Source of the DNA: JANPEZ01 sp031423155
GTDB taxonomy: Bacteria > Actinomycetota > UBA4738 > HRBIN12
Direction of reading: 5' to 3'
DNA: 32,189 bases
Assembly: GCA_031423155.1 (NCBI GenBank)
Contig: JANPEZ010000092.1
Coordinates: forward strand, 1 to 32,189
Of this stretch, positions 1-7,692 are shown piece after piece (position 1 is the stretch's first letter; each line of letters opens with the position of its first letter). The notes below the pieces were generated by a model. That model was not told where the DNA came from, made no database searches, and worked only from the letters and a program-made list of their open reading frames with translations. A program made the translations under genes and the position numbers.

Positions 1-1
1 C

Positions 2-538
2 GCCGCCGCCTCGCTCGCCGATACGTTGTCGGCGGTGGCCGCCTGCCGCGCCACGGAACGCGTGCTGGCCCTCGAGGGCGACCCCGGGGCTTGGTTGCAT
101 TCCGGATTCCGAGTCATCGCTCAGCGCGGCCGCGGACTGGACGAGAGGATCGCCGCCGCGTTCGAAGACACCGGGGGCCCCGCTCTGCTCATCGGGATGG
201 ACACCCCCCAGGTCACGCCGGCGATGCTCGACTCATGTCTGGACCGGCTCCGTGAGCCGGGCGTCGATGCGGTTCTTGGTCCGGCGGCCGATGGCGGATG
301 GTGGGCTCTCGGACAGACCGAGCCCGATCCTGTGGCGGTGGTCGGGGTCCCCATGAGTTCGCCGGGAACCCTTGCGGCCCAACGCAGCCGGCTCGACACC
401 CTGGGCCTGTCGTGGCGCGAGTTGCCACATTTGCGCGACGTGGACACTTTCGCCGACGCCCTCGAGGTGGCCGCTCTGTCACCGAACTCGCGTTTCGCGG
501 AGACGCTCGGTGCCCTGCGGGCCGGAGCGACGGCGTGA
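2..538 (+). CDS. DUF2064/TIGR04282-type nucleotidyl/glycosyl transferase, 5' partial
   Basis: The reading frame is open to the left window edge, so the N-terminus is missing; the TTG at 26 is an internal codon, not a convincing start. The 178 visible residues resemble the C-terminal two thirds of the CofC/GT-A-like DUF2064 family (TIGR04282, the 'rSAM/selenodomain-associated transferase 1' group). The LLIGMDTPQVTPAML segment is the acidic, metal/nucleotide-binding strand, and GPAADGGWWALG is the conserved glycine/tryptophan loop. Members are thought to transfer sugar or nucleotidyl groups in specialised pathways; the substrate is unknown. The stop overlaps the methyltransferase start (GTGA at 535), so the two are translationally coupled. 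The family-name link to selenium is probably coincidental here, since the selenoprotein genes are 22 kb away. Family assignment is good; specific function is not assignable. Confidence 0.75.
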   Translation, partial: AAASLADTLSAVAACRATERVLALEGDPGAWLHSGFRVIAQRGRGLDERIAAAFEDTGGPALLIGMDTPQVTPAMLDSCLDRLREPGVDAVLGPAADGGWWALGQTEPDPVAVVGVPMSSPGTLAAQRSRLDTLGLSWRELPHLRDVDTFADALEVAALSPNSRFAETLGALRAGATA

Positions 539-1179
539 ACGCAGCCGCGGTCGACCTCGGGTTCGTTCGAGTGCGGGACGGACTCGGGCCGGCCGGCACT
601 CTCCTGCGTTCGGCATGTGGACGCTCGATACCTCTTCCGGTGGAGCGCTGGTTCGCAGCACCTGCACCGGAGGAGGAGGCGGTCTTGAACCTCGCCCTAC
701 CCGCGGCGCTAGATATCGGATGCGGACCTGCTCGCCATGTACTGGCGCTCGCCGAGCGGGGGATCCGAGCGCTCGGCATCGACAGTGCCGAGGCCGCAGT
801 CGGATCGGCCAGAGCTCGAGGTGCGCGAGTGCTGCATCGATCGGTCTTCGACCGGATCCCGAACGCCGGCCGGTGGGGGTCGGCGCTGCTCCTGGACGGG
901 AACGTCGGGATAGGCGGAGAGCCGGTGGCCCTGTTCGCGCGGGTCCGGGAGCTGCTTCGAGCGGGCGGTCGCGCGCTGATGGAGGTCGCGCCTCCGGGAA
1001 CGCGCACCTCGAGCCTTCGGGTAAGGACCGAAACCGATTCGGGCGAACGCTCCGAGTGGTTCGCCTGGGCCGAGGTCGGGGCCGATGACCTGCCCGAGTT
1101 GGCCGCCCGAACCTCCTTCACGGTCGAGGATCTGTGGGGCGGGGGCGGACGGTGGTTCGCCCGGCTGGACGCCCGATGA
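535..1179 (+). CDS. Class I SAM-dependent methyltransferase
   Basis: A 214-residue protein starting at GTG 535, inside the stop of the preceding gene. Residues around 60-80 carry the Rossmann motif I, ALDIGCGPARHVLALAERG, which binds S-adenosylmethionine. It is followed by an acidic strand end (GIDSAEAAV) and a motif IV-like LLLDGNVGIGG. The family moves a methyl group from SAM to an acceptor that cannot be predicted. It lies between the DUF2064 transferase and the molybdenum oxidoreductase in a chain of 4-nt overlaps, so it probably works in the same pathway, perhaps building or decorating a glycan or lipid made with the epimerase at the end of the operon. The ATG at 298 in the same frame was not chosen because it would lie deep inside the previous gene. 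Confidence 0.8.
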   Translation: MNAAAVDLGFVRVRDGLGPAGTLLRSACGRSIPLPVERWFAAPAPEEEAVLNLALPAALDIGCGPARHVLALAERGIRALGIDSAEAAVGSARARGARVLHRSVFDRIPNAGRWGSALLLDGNVGIGGEPVALFARVRELLRAGGRALMEVAPPGTRTSSLRVRTETDSGERSEWFAWAEVGADDLPELAARTSFTVEDLWGGGGRWFARLDAR

Positions 1180-2354
1180 AGCCGGACGAGATGCTCTCGC
1201 GGCTCGCCCCTCCTCGGATCGGGCCCTTCAAGCAGGACGCGTTCGGCAGCCCCCTGCATTCGACGAGGAACGCTGCCTGGCTCGGCCTGGCGCTGGGGAT
1301 CTCGTTCACGGTGTGTTTCGCCACCGGCTTGCTGTCGCACCTGATCCAGCATCCGCCGGGCTGGTTCTCCTGGCCGCCGCGGCCCGCTTGGCTCTACCGC
1401 GCGACGCAGGGGGTTCACGTCGCGACCGGGATAGCGTCGATCCCGCTGTTGCTGGCGAAACTCTGGACGGTCTACCCGTCCCTTTGGACCTGGCCGCCGA
1501 TGCGGGGCCTGGCTCACGCCCTCGAGCGTGTCTCGCTTGTACCCCTCGTCGGGGGAGCGCTCTTCCTGTTGTTCTCGGGAGTCGGAACGATCAGCCGATG
1601 GTTCCCGTGGGGCTTCTCGTTTCCGGCTGGGCACTATTCCGCCGCCTGGATCACGATGGGCGGGCTGGTGGTCCACATCGGCGCGAAGATCGGGGCCACG
1701 CGGCTGGCACTGTCGCGGCGCTCGCCGGAGGTTCGGCCCGAAGCCGTTGCAGCGCAGGCAGGACTGACGAGGCGAGGATTCCTCGCGACGGTCGCCGCGA
1801 CGACGACGGGGCTCGTAGCCATCACCGTCGGTCAGACTCTGAGGCCGCTGGCATCGCTCGGGCTTCTCGCGCCGCGCGACCCCCGGATCGGCCCTCAGGG
1901 CCTGCCGGTGAACAAGACCGCGGCAACGGCGAACGTTGTCGAGGCGGCGATGGACCCGGAGTACCGCCTGAGGGTCGAGGGTCCGGAGAACCTGGCTCTG
2001 TCCCTGGAGGATCTTCGCGCGATGCCGGCGCGGACCGCTCATCTGACGATCGCCTGTGTGGAAGGCTGGAGCGCCTCGGCGGAGTGGACGGGCGTGCCGC
2101 TGCGCGATGTCATCGCACTCGCGGGAGGAGGGCCGTCGAGTACCTGCAGGGTCGAGTCCCTACAGGATCAAAGGCGCCCCTACTCCAGCTCCGAAGTGAG
2201 TGCGGAACAACTCGCCGACGCCGACACGCTCCTGGCGTTCGAACTCAACGGAGAGGCGCTGCACATCGACCATGGCTTCCCCGTGCGGTTGATCGGCCCC
2301 GGGCGCCCCGGAGTGCAGCAGACGAAATGGGTATCCAGGGTGGTGGTCTCGTGA
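1176..2354 (+). CDS. Membrane-anchored molybdopterin oxidoreductase (cytochrome b561-like + SUOX-like domains)
   Basis: A 392-residue protein starting at ATG 1176, which overlaps the previous stop (ATGA). Residues about 25-190 form roughly four hydrophobic helices with histidines, resembling a cytochrome b561/NrfD-like anchor. At residues 198-202 an LTRRGFLATVAATTTG stretch looks like an internal twin-arginine signal that would lead the next domain across the membrane. Residues about 230-392 match the sulfite-oxidase-type molybdopterin-binding fold, with Cys294 in TIACVEGWSASAEWTG at the usual molybdenum-ligand position and an RLIGPGRPGVQQTKW end. It likely acts as an extracytoplasmic molybdenum oxidoreductase passing electrons to a heme in the membrane; the substrate is unknown. 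MoeA-like and MoaC genes for cofactor synthesis lie 7-8 kb downstream. Confidence 0.8.
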   Translation: MKPDEMLSRLAPPRIGPFKQDAFGSPLHSTRNAAWLGLALGISFTVCFATGLLSHLIQHPPGWFSWPPRPAWLYRATQGVHVATGIASIPLLLAKLWTVYPSLWTWPPMRGLAHALERVSLVPLVGGALFLLFSGVGTISRWFPWGFSFPAGHYSAAWITMGGLVVHIGAKIGATRLALSRRSPEVRPEAVAAQAGLTRRGFLATVAATTTGLVAITVGQTLRPLASLGLLAPRDPRIGPQGLPVNKTAATANVVEAAMDPEYRLRVEGPENLALSLEDLRAMPARTAHLTIACVEGWSASAEWTGVPLRDVIALAGGGPSSTCRVESLQDQRRPYSSSEVSAEQLADADTLLAFELNGEALHIDHGFPVRLIGPGRPGVQQTKWVSRVVVS

Positions 2355-2779
2355 ACGAGGAGAACACCAGCCGCTACGGACCGCTCTTCTGGACCTGTCT
2401 TCTGGCGGGCTGGGCTGTGATCGCGTTCGGCCTCTGGACGGTGGTCTCGCGACCCGGCGCGACCCACCCGCTGCGGTTCGGCGCGCTGTTCATGACGGTG
2501 CTGATAGTTCACGACGGCGTTATCGCACCCATCACACTCGGGATCGGTGCGCTGCTCGCCAGCCGCCTTCCCGCGACCGCGCGCTCGGTGACGCAGGGTG
2601 CGGCTGTCGCCTCGGCGATCGTAGTGGCTTACTCACTGCCGCTGTTCCTGGGGTTGGGCAACCGGCCCGATCCGAGCGTCCTGCCCCGCAACTACGGAGC
2701 CGGACTCGCCATCGTCATCGCCGTCGTATGGCTGGTCGCCTCGGTCGCACTCCTTCGCCGCATCGGGAGGCGCGCATGA
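2351..2779 (+). CDS. Small polytopic membrane protein, unknown function
   Basis: A 142-residue protein starting at GTG 2351, overlapping the stop of the molybdenum oxidoreductase by 4 nt. It has about four hydrophobic segments (near residues 13-30, 43-65, 80-100 and 118-136) and short charged ends, finishing in LLRRIGRRA. I do not recognise a family. Tight coupling to the oxidoreductase suggests it is a partner membrane subunit or assembly factor, but this is inferred only from position. Confidence 0.7.
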   Translation: MNEENTSRYGPLFWTCLLAGWAVIAFGLWTVVSRPGATHPLRFGALFMTVLIVHDGVIAPITLGIGALLASRLPATARSVTQGAAVASAIVVAYSLPLFLGLGNRPDPSVLPRNYGAGLAIVIAVVWLVASVALLRRIGRRA

Positions 2780-4086
2780 GCGTTTCCCTGGCCGAGCGAA
2801 CTTCGAGGGCGGCAGAGCGGGTGCGGTCGAAGGTCTCCCCAACAGCGGTAGTGACCGGAACGCTCGCAGTGATCTTGATGACGAACCGGATAGGGGTCTG
2901 GCTGCATGATCACGGACACAGGCTCTATCTCGGGATGCCGCCACTGACGGGCAGATGGGATCCGCTCCCGCTCCTGCGGGCGGCGCCTTCCGTCGCGGTG
3001 GGGGTCGGACTCGTTTGGGCCTGGCCACGTCTGGCATCGCGTGCGACCTGGAGACACCTCCTTTGGATCGCTTGCGGTGCAGCGGCTCTGTGGGCAGTGG
3101 CGCTCGCCTCGGCCGAGGGGATACAGGGACTAACCAAGGTCTCGGCGACCGACTACCTGCCGGTGGTTCGAGATATCGGCTCGCCCGGCACCTTCCTGGC
3201 TTCGTTCGTCGATCGCATCGGCACCTTCACAGTCCATGTGCGCGCGCATCCGCCGGGATACGTACTGCTCCTGTGGGCACTCGACCGCATCGGGCTCGCA
3301 GGAGCGGGTTGGCTCGCGGTCCTCCAGTTCGGCGCGGCGGCATCGTCTGTGCCGGCAACCCTGATCGCGCTGCGCGAGACGGCCGGTGAGGCGATCGCTC
3401 GCCGTGCCGCGCCCTTCCTGGTCCTTGCCCCGGCCGTGGTGTCGTGGACATCCGGCGATGCCTTCTTCCTGGGCGTCGGCGCGTGGGCCGTGGCTCTCCT
3501 GATCCTGGCGACCGGACGTGAGGGCCGACACCGCGACCGTCTTGCGCTGGCCGGCGGGCTGCTCTTCGGAGCAGGACTGTTCCTGTCTTACGGACTCATC
3601 CTGCTCGGCGTGATCCCGATCGTCGTCGTTGTTGCCCGCAGGTCGTGGCGCGTCGCGGCTTTCGCCGCGCTGGGTGTTCTCGCCGTCGTAGCCGGGTTCG
3701 CCCTGGCGGGTTTCTGGTGGCCGGCCGGGCTCTCGGCGACCAGGGTCGAGTATGCGAACAGCGTCGCCAGGTTCCGGCCGTATCCGTACTTCCTTCTGGC
3801 GAACGTCGCCGCGCTGGCGCTCGTAGTCGGTCCTGCCGCCTGGGCCGGCCTCTCGCAACTGAGGCGAAGCGGCGTGTGGCTGCTTGCCGGCGGGGCATTG
3901 GCTGCGGTGGCCCTGGCAGATCTGTCGGGGCTTTCCAAAGGCGAGGTCGAACGGATCTGGCTGCCGTTCATCCCCTGGATCATCGTGGCAACGGCGGCGC
4001 TTCCGAAGAGCTCAACCCGGCGCTGGCTCCTCGCTCAGGTCGCGTTCGCGGTAGCGATCCAGATGGCGGTGCCTTCGCCGTGGTGA
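2776..4086 (+). CDS. Polytopic membrane protein, possible GT-C-type glycosyltransferase
   Basis: A 436-residue protein starting at ATG 2776 (ATGA overlap). It has around ten hydrophobic helices. The large loop after the early helices contains TDYLPVVRD and then VHVRAHPPGYVLLLWALDRIG, a 'HPPG' arrangement seen in membrane glycosyltransferases of the GT-C/mannosyltransferase type, where an acidic residue in the first loop acts with the lipid-phosphate sugar donor. The final third has GLSKGEVERIWLPFIPW, also reminiscent of such enzymes. The following NDP-sugar epimerase and nearby UppP (lipid carrier recycling) fit a role in surface glycan building. The exact family is not certain. Confidence 0.65.
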   Translation: MSVSLAERTSRAAERVRSKVSPTAVVTGTLAVILMTNRIGVWLHDHGHRLYLGMPPLTGRWDPLPLLRAAPSVAVGVGLVWAWPRLASRATWRHLLWIACGAAALWAVALASAEGIQGLTKVSATDYLPVVRDIGSPGTFLASFVDRIGTFTVHVRAHPPGYVLLLWALDRIGLAGAGWLAVLQFGAAASSVPATLIALRETAGEAIARRAAPFLVLAPAVVSWTSGDAFFLGVGAWAVALLILATGREGRHRDRLALAGGLLFGAGLFLSYGLILLGVIPIVVVVARRSWRVAAFAALGVLAVVAGFALAGFWWPAGLSATRVEYANSVARFRPYPYFLLANVAALALVVGPAAWAGLSQLRRSGVWLLAGGALAAVALADLSGLSKGEVERIWLPFIPWIIVATAALPKSSTRRWLLAQVAFAVAIQMAVPSPW

Positions 4087-5177
4087 GGGTCCTCGTCACC
4101 GGAGCGGCAGGCTTCATCGGCTCGCACATCGTCGATGAGCTGGTGGCCCAGGGCTCGGAGGTGGTTGCGCTGGACGGGCTGCTTCCTGCGGCTCACTCCG
4201 AGACGCCGGCGTACCTGAATCGCGGCGCCGAGTGGATCTTCGCCGATATCCGCGACTCCGAACTGCTCGAACATTCCCTCGCCGGCGTCGACACGATCTG
4301 TCATCAGGCGGCGATGGTCGGGCTCGGCGTCGACTTCTCCGACGTGACGAGCTACGTATCGCACAACGACCTGGGAACGGCCGCGCTGCTTCAAGCGATG
4401 CACGGCCGGCGCTTCACCGGTCACATGGTGCTGGCGAGCAGCATGGTCGTCTACGGCGAGGGAGCCTACTCCTGCCCCCAGCACGGGGATGTCCGTCCCG
4501 GTCCTCGCAAGAACGAGGATCTCACCGCCGGCCGCTTCGAGCCCGTCTGCCCCAGATGCGGGAGCGACCTGCGATCGAAAAAGGTCACGGAGGACGCCGA
4601 GCTCGATCCTCGCAACGTCTACGCCGCAACGAAGGTGCATCAAGAGCACCTCTGCTCGGCCTACGCTCGTGAGTCGGGGGCGAGCTTGACGGCGCTTCGC
4701 TATCACAACGTCTACGGGCCTCGCATGCCGGCAGATACGCCGTACGCGGGAGTGGCCGCGATCTTCCGCAGCGCGCTGGAGCGCGGTCAGGCTCCTCGCG
4801 TGTTCGAGGATGGTCGTCAGATGCGTAACTTCGTGCACGTTAGCGACGTGGCTCACGCCAATGTGCTGGCCCTTGAAGCCTCGGTCCCGGGAGCCTTCAA
4901 CATCGCCAGCCTCGAGCCTCGATCGGTCGGTGAGATGGCTGCCGCGCTTTCAAGCGGTCTTGGAGGACTTCCCGCCGTCACGACCGGCGAGTACCGGCTC
5001 GGCGACGTGCGGCACGTCTTCGCCTCGCCAGAGCGGGCGCGGCGCGAACTGGGCTTCGAAGCCGCTATCTCGTTCGTCGACGGCATGAGGGAGTTCGCCC
5101 GTGCGCCGCTGCGCGGTGGATCGCCTCAGCGGGCGGCTATCACACCGAAGACCAGCAACGCCACGGCGACCCGGTAG
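4083..5177 (+). CDS. NAD-dependent NDP-sugar epimerase/dehydratase with zinc-ribbon insert
   Basis: An extended SDR of 364 residues. I chose GTG 4083, which overlaps the previous stop; GTG 4080 is equally possible. The NAD-binding GxxGxxG sits at residues 7-13 (TGAAGFIG) and the catalytic YxxxK at Tyr180-Lys184 (YAATK). Between them is an insert with Cys131, His134, Cys156 and Cys159 (SCPQHG ... VCPRCG), a likely zinc ribbon. Such inserts are known in dTDP-L-rhamnose 4-epimerase-like proteins of actinobacterial sugar clusters, so a 4-epimerase of a nucleotide sugar is the best guess. The last 52 nt overlap the 3' end of convergent uppP. Confidence 0.82.
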   Translation: MRVLVTGAAGFIGSHIVDELVAQGSEVVALDGLLPAAHSETPAYLNRGAEWIFADIRDSELLEHSLAGVDTICHQAAMVGLGVDFSDVTSYVSHNDLGTAALLQAMHGRRFTGHMVLASSMVVYGEGAYSCPQHGDVRPGPRKNEDLTAGRFEPVCPRCGSDLRSKKVTEDAELDPRNVYAATKVHQEHLCSAYARESGASLTALRYHNVYGPRMPADTPYAGVAAIFRSALERGQAPRVFEDGRQMRNFVHVSDVAHANVLALEASVPGAFNIASLEPRSVGEMAAALSSGLGGLPAVTTGEYRLGDVRHVFASPERARRELGFEAAISFVDGMREFARAPLRGGSPQRAAITPKTSNATATR

Positions 5178-5947
5178 ATCAGGAACATCTTGAAGTCGTG
5201 GCTGCGCAGGAACTTCAGCAGCCCCCAGATGACGACGAATCCGCTGATCGCAGAGGAGACGAACCCGGCGAGGAACTCCGTCCCATAGCCCTGGAACCCC
5301 GTGCTCAACAGGTCGACCGCCTTGAACGCGCCCGCGCCGGCGATGATCGGCATCGCGAGCAGGAAGGAGAAGCGCGCGGCCGACTCGCGGTCAAGGCCCA
5401 TCATGCGTGCGGCCGTCATCGTGACGCCCGAGCGAGATACGCCGGGTTGCAACGCGAGTGCCTGGGCAGCGCCGAGCAGCCCCCCGCGCTTGACCGTCAG
5501 GTCCTCGATGCTCTTCTCGCTGCTCGCCTTGCGGTCCACCACATAGAGAGCGATCCCGAAGACGATCAGCATCGTTGCGATCAGCCAGGGCGCTCCGAGG
5601 TGCTCCTGGATGACGTTCTCGCCGACCGCCCCGGTGATCGCGCCCGGGATCGTGCCGATCACGATGGCCCAGGCTAGGCGCTCATCGGTGGTCGAGATGC
5701 GGCGGTTCGCAACCGACGAACCGAACGCCTTGAGGTAACGCGCGACGTCTCGCCAGAAGTACGCCAACCCGCCGAGCAGCGTCCCCATGTGCAGCGCGAC
5801 ATCGAAGGTCTTGTTGAGGTCGGGGTCGTTCAGGATGTCCCAATGGAACAGCCACGGCACCAGGATCAGGTGCCCGGAACTGGATACCGGCGCGAACTCG
5901 GTCAGCCCCTGGACGATGCCGAGGATGATGGCTTGCACGAGGCTCAT
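5126..5947 (-). CDS. uppP: Undecaprenyl-diphosphatase UppP (BacA family)
   Basis: A 273-residue integral membrane phosphatase that converts undecaprenyl diphosphate to the monophosphate, recycling the lipid carrier for peptidoglycan and other surface polymers. It carries both family motifs: GLTEFAPVSSSGH at residues 15-26, with the catalytic Glu/Ser/His cluster, and LQPGVSRSG about two thirds along. About eight helices are visible, and the length is typical. The start at 5947 is preceded on the - strand by TAACAT (5961-5956) and 8 nt, suggesting a leaderless transcript from inside the end of cpaB in addition to read-through. Its 3' end runs 52 nt into the convergent epimerase gene. Confidence 0.95.
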   Translation of the reverse strand: MSLVQAIILGIVQGLTEFAPVSSSGHLILVPWLFHWDILNDPDLNKTFDVALHMGTLLGGLAYFWRDVARYLKAFGSSVANRRISTTDERLAWAIVIGTIPGAITGAVGENVIQEHLGAPWLIATMLIVFGIALYVVDRKASSEKSIEDLTVKRGGLLGAAQALALQPGVSRSGVTMTAARMMGLDRESAARFSFLLAMPIIAGAGAFKAVDLLSTGFQGYGTEFLAGFVSSAISGFVVIWGLLKFLRSHDFKMFLIYRVAVALLVFGVIAAR

Positions 5948-5955
5948 GCCGGGCG

Positions 5956-5961
5956 ATGTTA
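5956..5961 (-). promoter_or_regulatory. Candidate -10 box for leaderless uppP
   Basis: TAACAT on the - strand fits the actinobacterial TANNNT box and lies 8 nt before the uppP ATG. It includes the TAA stop of cpaB. No clear -35 is seen. It is one of several boxes at nearly the same distance from a start codon in this window. Confidence 0.4.
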
Positions 5962-6654
5962 CGCGGCCGAGGGAGCCGCTGACGGCATCACCTCCTCGGA
6001 AGCCGCGACCGTCACGGATATGTCACCGAAACTGCTCGCGTACGCGATCCCCTCGGCCTGATCCGAGCGCACGAGCAGGACCAGCTGCTCCCCGCCGGTG
6101 CCACCGACCGACATCGAGCCGCCCGCAGGCGCCGGCAGCACGGACAGGATCTCGAGCTCGGTAGCCACCGTCTCGGTGTGCGCGTGTGCTCCTCCGAAGG
6201 TCGCCAGCACGTCGACGCGATCGCCGCTCACGACCGCGCCGGCCGGCAGGCCCGAGGAGACCACGAACGCCCGCAGCCCCGCCGGCACCAGCGCGGCGAC
6301 CGGTCCGGCCCCCGCTACTGAGACCCGGGTTACCGTGAGTACCTCACCTTCGGCGGCGTCGGCGACGAGCACCCGCCCCGCGGCTTGGGCCGAAGATGTC
6401 AGCGCTCCCGGCGGTGCGAACGCCGTCGGCATCTGCTCCAGGCGAACGGACGAGGAGGCTAGCGTCGTTCCTCGCGAGAGATCTGCCGCCGCGACCACGA
6501 CCGTCACCGGTTGACCGCCGCCGGATGAAGCGGCGGCCAGCTTCGTCGCGTACCCGTGCATCAACGCGGATGCGAGCAGGGCGCAGACGACCGCCAGCGC
6601 GAGGAAGACCTTGGATGAGACCGGCCACTTTCGGCGCAGGAAGGCGAACACCAT
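5959..6654 (-). CDS. cpaB: Flp pilus assembly protein CpaB / SAF-domain protein
   Basis: A 231-residue protein with a short basic cytoplasmic start (FLRRKWPVSSK), one membrane helix at about residues 14-33, then an extracytoplasmic region. Residues about 49-110 form a SAF (antifreeze/pilus) domain with VVVAAADLSRGTTLASSSV, followed by the RcpC/CpaB domain (VSSGLPAGAVVSGDRVDVLATF). CpaB proteins help assemble Flp/Tad pili near the secretin or cell wall. No other tad gene is in the window, so it may be an orphan SAF protein with a cell-surface role. It lies 11 nt upstream of uppP on the same strand. Confidence 0.85.
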   Translation of the reverse strand: MVFAFLRRKWPVSSKVFLALAVVCALLASALMHGYATKLAAASSGGGQPVTVVVAAADLSRGTTLASSSVRLEQMPTAFAPPGALTSSAQAAGRVLVADAAEGEVLTVTRVSVAGAGPVAALVPAGLRAFVVSSGLPAGAVVSGDRVDVLATFGGAHAHTETVATELEILSVLPAPAGGSMSVGGTGGEQLVLLVRSDQAEGIAYASSFGDISVTVAASEEVMPSAAPSAA

Positions 6655-6719
6655 GCCGTTCTACGCGAACCAGCTCAGAGACGTAGTGACGCCGGTCACA
6701 CAACCCGGCGAGAAGAACG

Positions 6720-6893
6720 TCAATCCACCGAGCGGAGGCCCTTCTTCTCGATCAGCGGAAGCGTCCGGACGCGGAACTCCTCTATAGGGCCGCCGACGAT
6801 CATCCGCGCCGCCTCCTTGATGCGGTCTCCCAGGGCGGAGGGGTCCTCCGAGGACTTGAAGCGAAGCTCGATCGTGATCAGGTGCGCGGGCAT
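6720..6893 (-). CDS. Small conserved-looking protein, 57 aa, unknown function
   Basis: A short frame starting at ATG 6893 (- strand) only 4 nt after the mtnP stop and ending in TGA at 6720. The product begins MPAHLITIELRF and ends LIEKKGLRSVD, with a charged, amphipathic middle (GDRIKEAARMIVGGPIEEF). Its alternating-strand start and helix suggest a small alpha/beta domain, perhaps of ferredoxin-like type, but I do not recognise a family. GC-rich third positions and tight spacing to mtnP support real coding. It fills what would otherwise be a 240-nt gap within the operon. Confidence 0.6.
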   Translation of the reverse strand: MPAHLITIELRFKSSEDPSALGDRIKEAARMIVGGPIEEFRVRTLPLIEKKGLRSVD

Positions 6894-6897
6894 CGGC

Positions 6898-7692
6898 CTA
6901 GACCTCGAACCGGGCGCCGGTCAGGGCCGTCGCGCACTCGCAGTCGCGTTCTTCCGGAAGCGCCGGGATCACGGCGAACAGCAGGTCGCGCAGCTTCTCG
7001 TTGTTCTCGGTGAACACGCGCACCACCTCCTCGTGGGTTACCGGCGCGACGCCCTCGACGCCCACGTCGTAGTCGGTGATCAGCGAGATGTTGGCATAGC
7101 AGAGCTCCAGCTCGCGGGCGAGTACCGCCTCCGGGTACTGGGTCATGTTGATGACCTCCCAGCCGGCGCTCGCGAACCAGGCTGACTCGGCGCGGGTCGA
7201 GAACCGAGGCCCCTCGATCACGACCACCGTCCCGCGATCGTGCATCGGGATGCCGAGCTCATGGCCCTTGGCCACTGCGACACCCCGCATCGTCGAGCAG
7301 TACGGATCGGCGAACGAGATATGCGTCGTCACCGGACCGTCATGCATCGTATTGGGCCTGTCATTCGTGCGGTCGACCATCTGGTCGCAGATCACGAAGT
7401 CCCCGGGCTTCACGTGCGCCTGCAGCGATCCACACGCGTTCGGTCCAAGCACCCTAGTGACCCCGAGCTCCTTCATCGCCCAGGCGTTGGCCTGATAAGG
7501 CACGCGGTGAGGAGGGAACTCGTGCTTCAGCCCGTGACGAGGGATGAACGCGACCCGCCGCCCGCCGACGTCGCCGATCGTCGCCGGCGCCGCGGGCTTG
7601 CCGTAGGGAGTGTCGATCTCGACCGTCTCGGTGTTCTCCAGGAAGGAGTAGAACCCCGAACCGCCGAAGACGCCGATCTCGGCCGTGGTCAT
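6898..7692 (-). CDS. mtnP: S-methyl-5'-thioadenosine phosphorylase (MTAP/PNP family)
   Basis: A 264-residue cytoplasmic enzyme that splits methylthioadenosine (or a related purine nucleoside) with phosphate into adenine and methylthioribose-1-phosphate, feeding methionine salvage. The N-terminus TTAEIGVFGGSGFYSFLE carries the phosphate-binding GGSG. FIPRHGLKHEFPPHRVPYQAN, GPNACGSL, VVIEGPRFSTRAES and NMTQYPE...LITDYDVG are hallmark MTAP segments for substrate and ribose binding. The start at 7692 was chosen because it begins at the family N-terminus and overlaps the FmdB stop (ATGA); a longer in-frame extension upstream has no family character. Substrate could be another purine nucleoside. 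Confidence 0.93.
   Translation of the reverse strand: MTTAEIGVFGGSGFYSFLENTETVEIDTPYGKPAAPATIGDVGGRRVAFIPRHGLKHEFPPHRVPYQANAWAMKELGVTRVLGPNACGSLQAHVKPGDFVICDQMVDRTNDRPNTMHDGPVTTHISFADPYCSTMRGVAVAKGHELGIPMHDRGTVVVIEGPRFSTRAESAWFASAGWEVINMTQYPEAVLARELELCYANISLITDYDVGVEGVAPVTHEEVVRVFTENNEKLRDLLFAVIPALPEERDCECATALTGARFEV

Noticed and set aside
2..538. Link between the 'selenodomain-associated' transferase and the selenoprotein operon
   Set aside because: The family name reflects co-occurrence in other genomes; here it belongs to a separate operon 17 kb or more away and no selenium gene is near it.
213..2042. 609-codon open frame on the - strand
   Set aside because: It is Arg/Pro/Ser-rich with no motifs and lies opposite three recognisable + strand genes; it is a GC-driven shadow.
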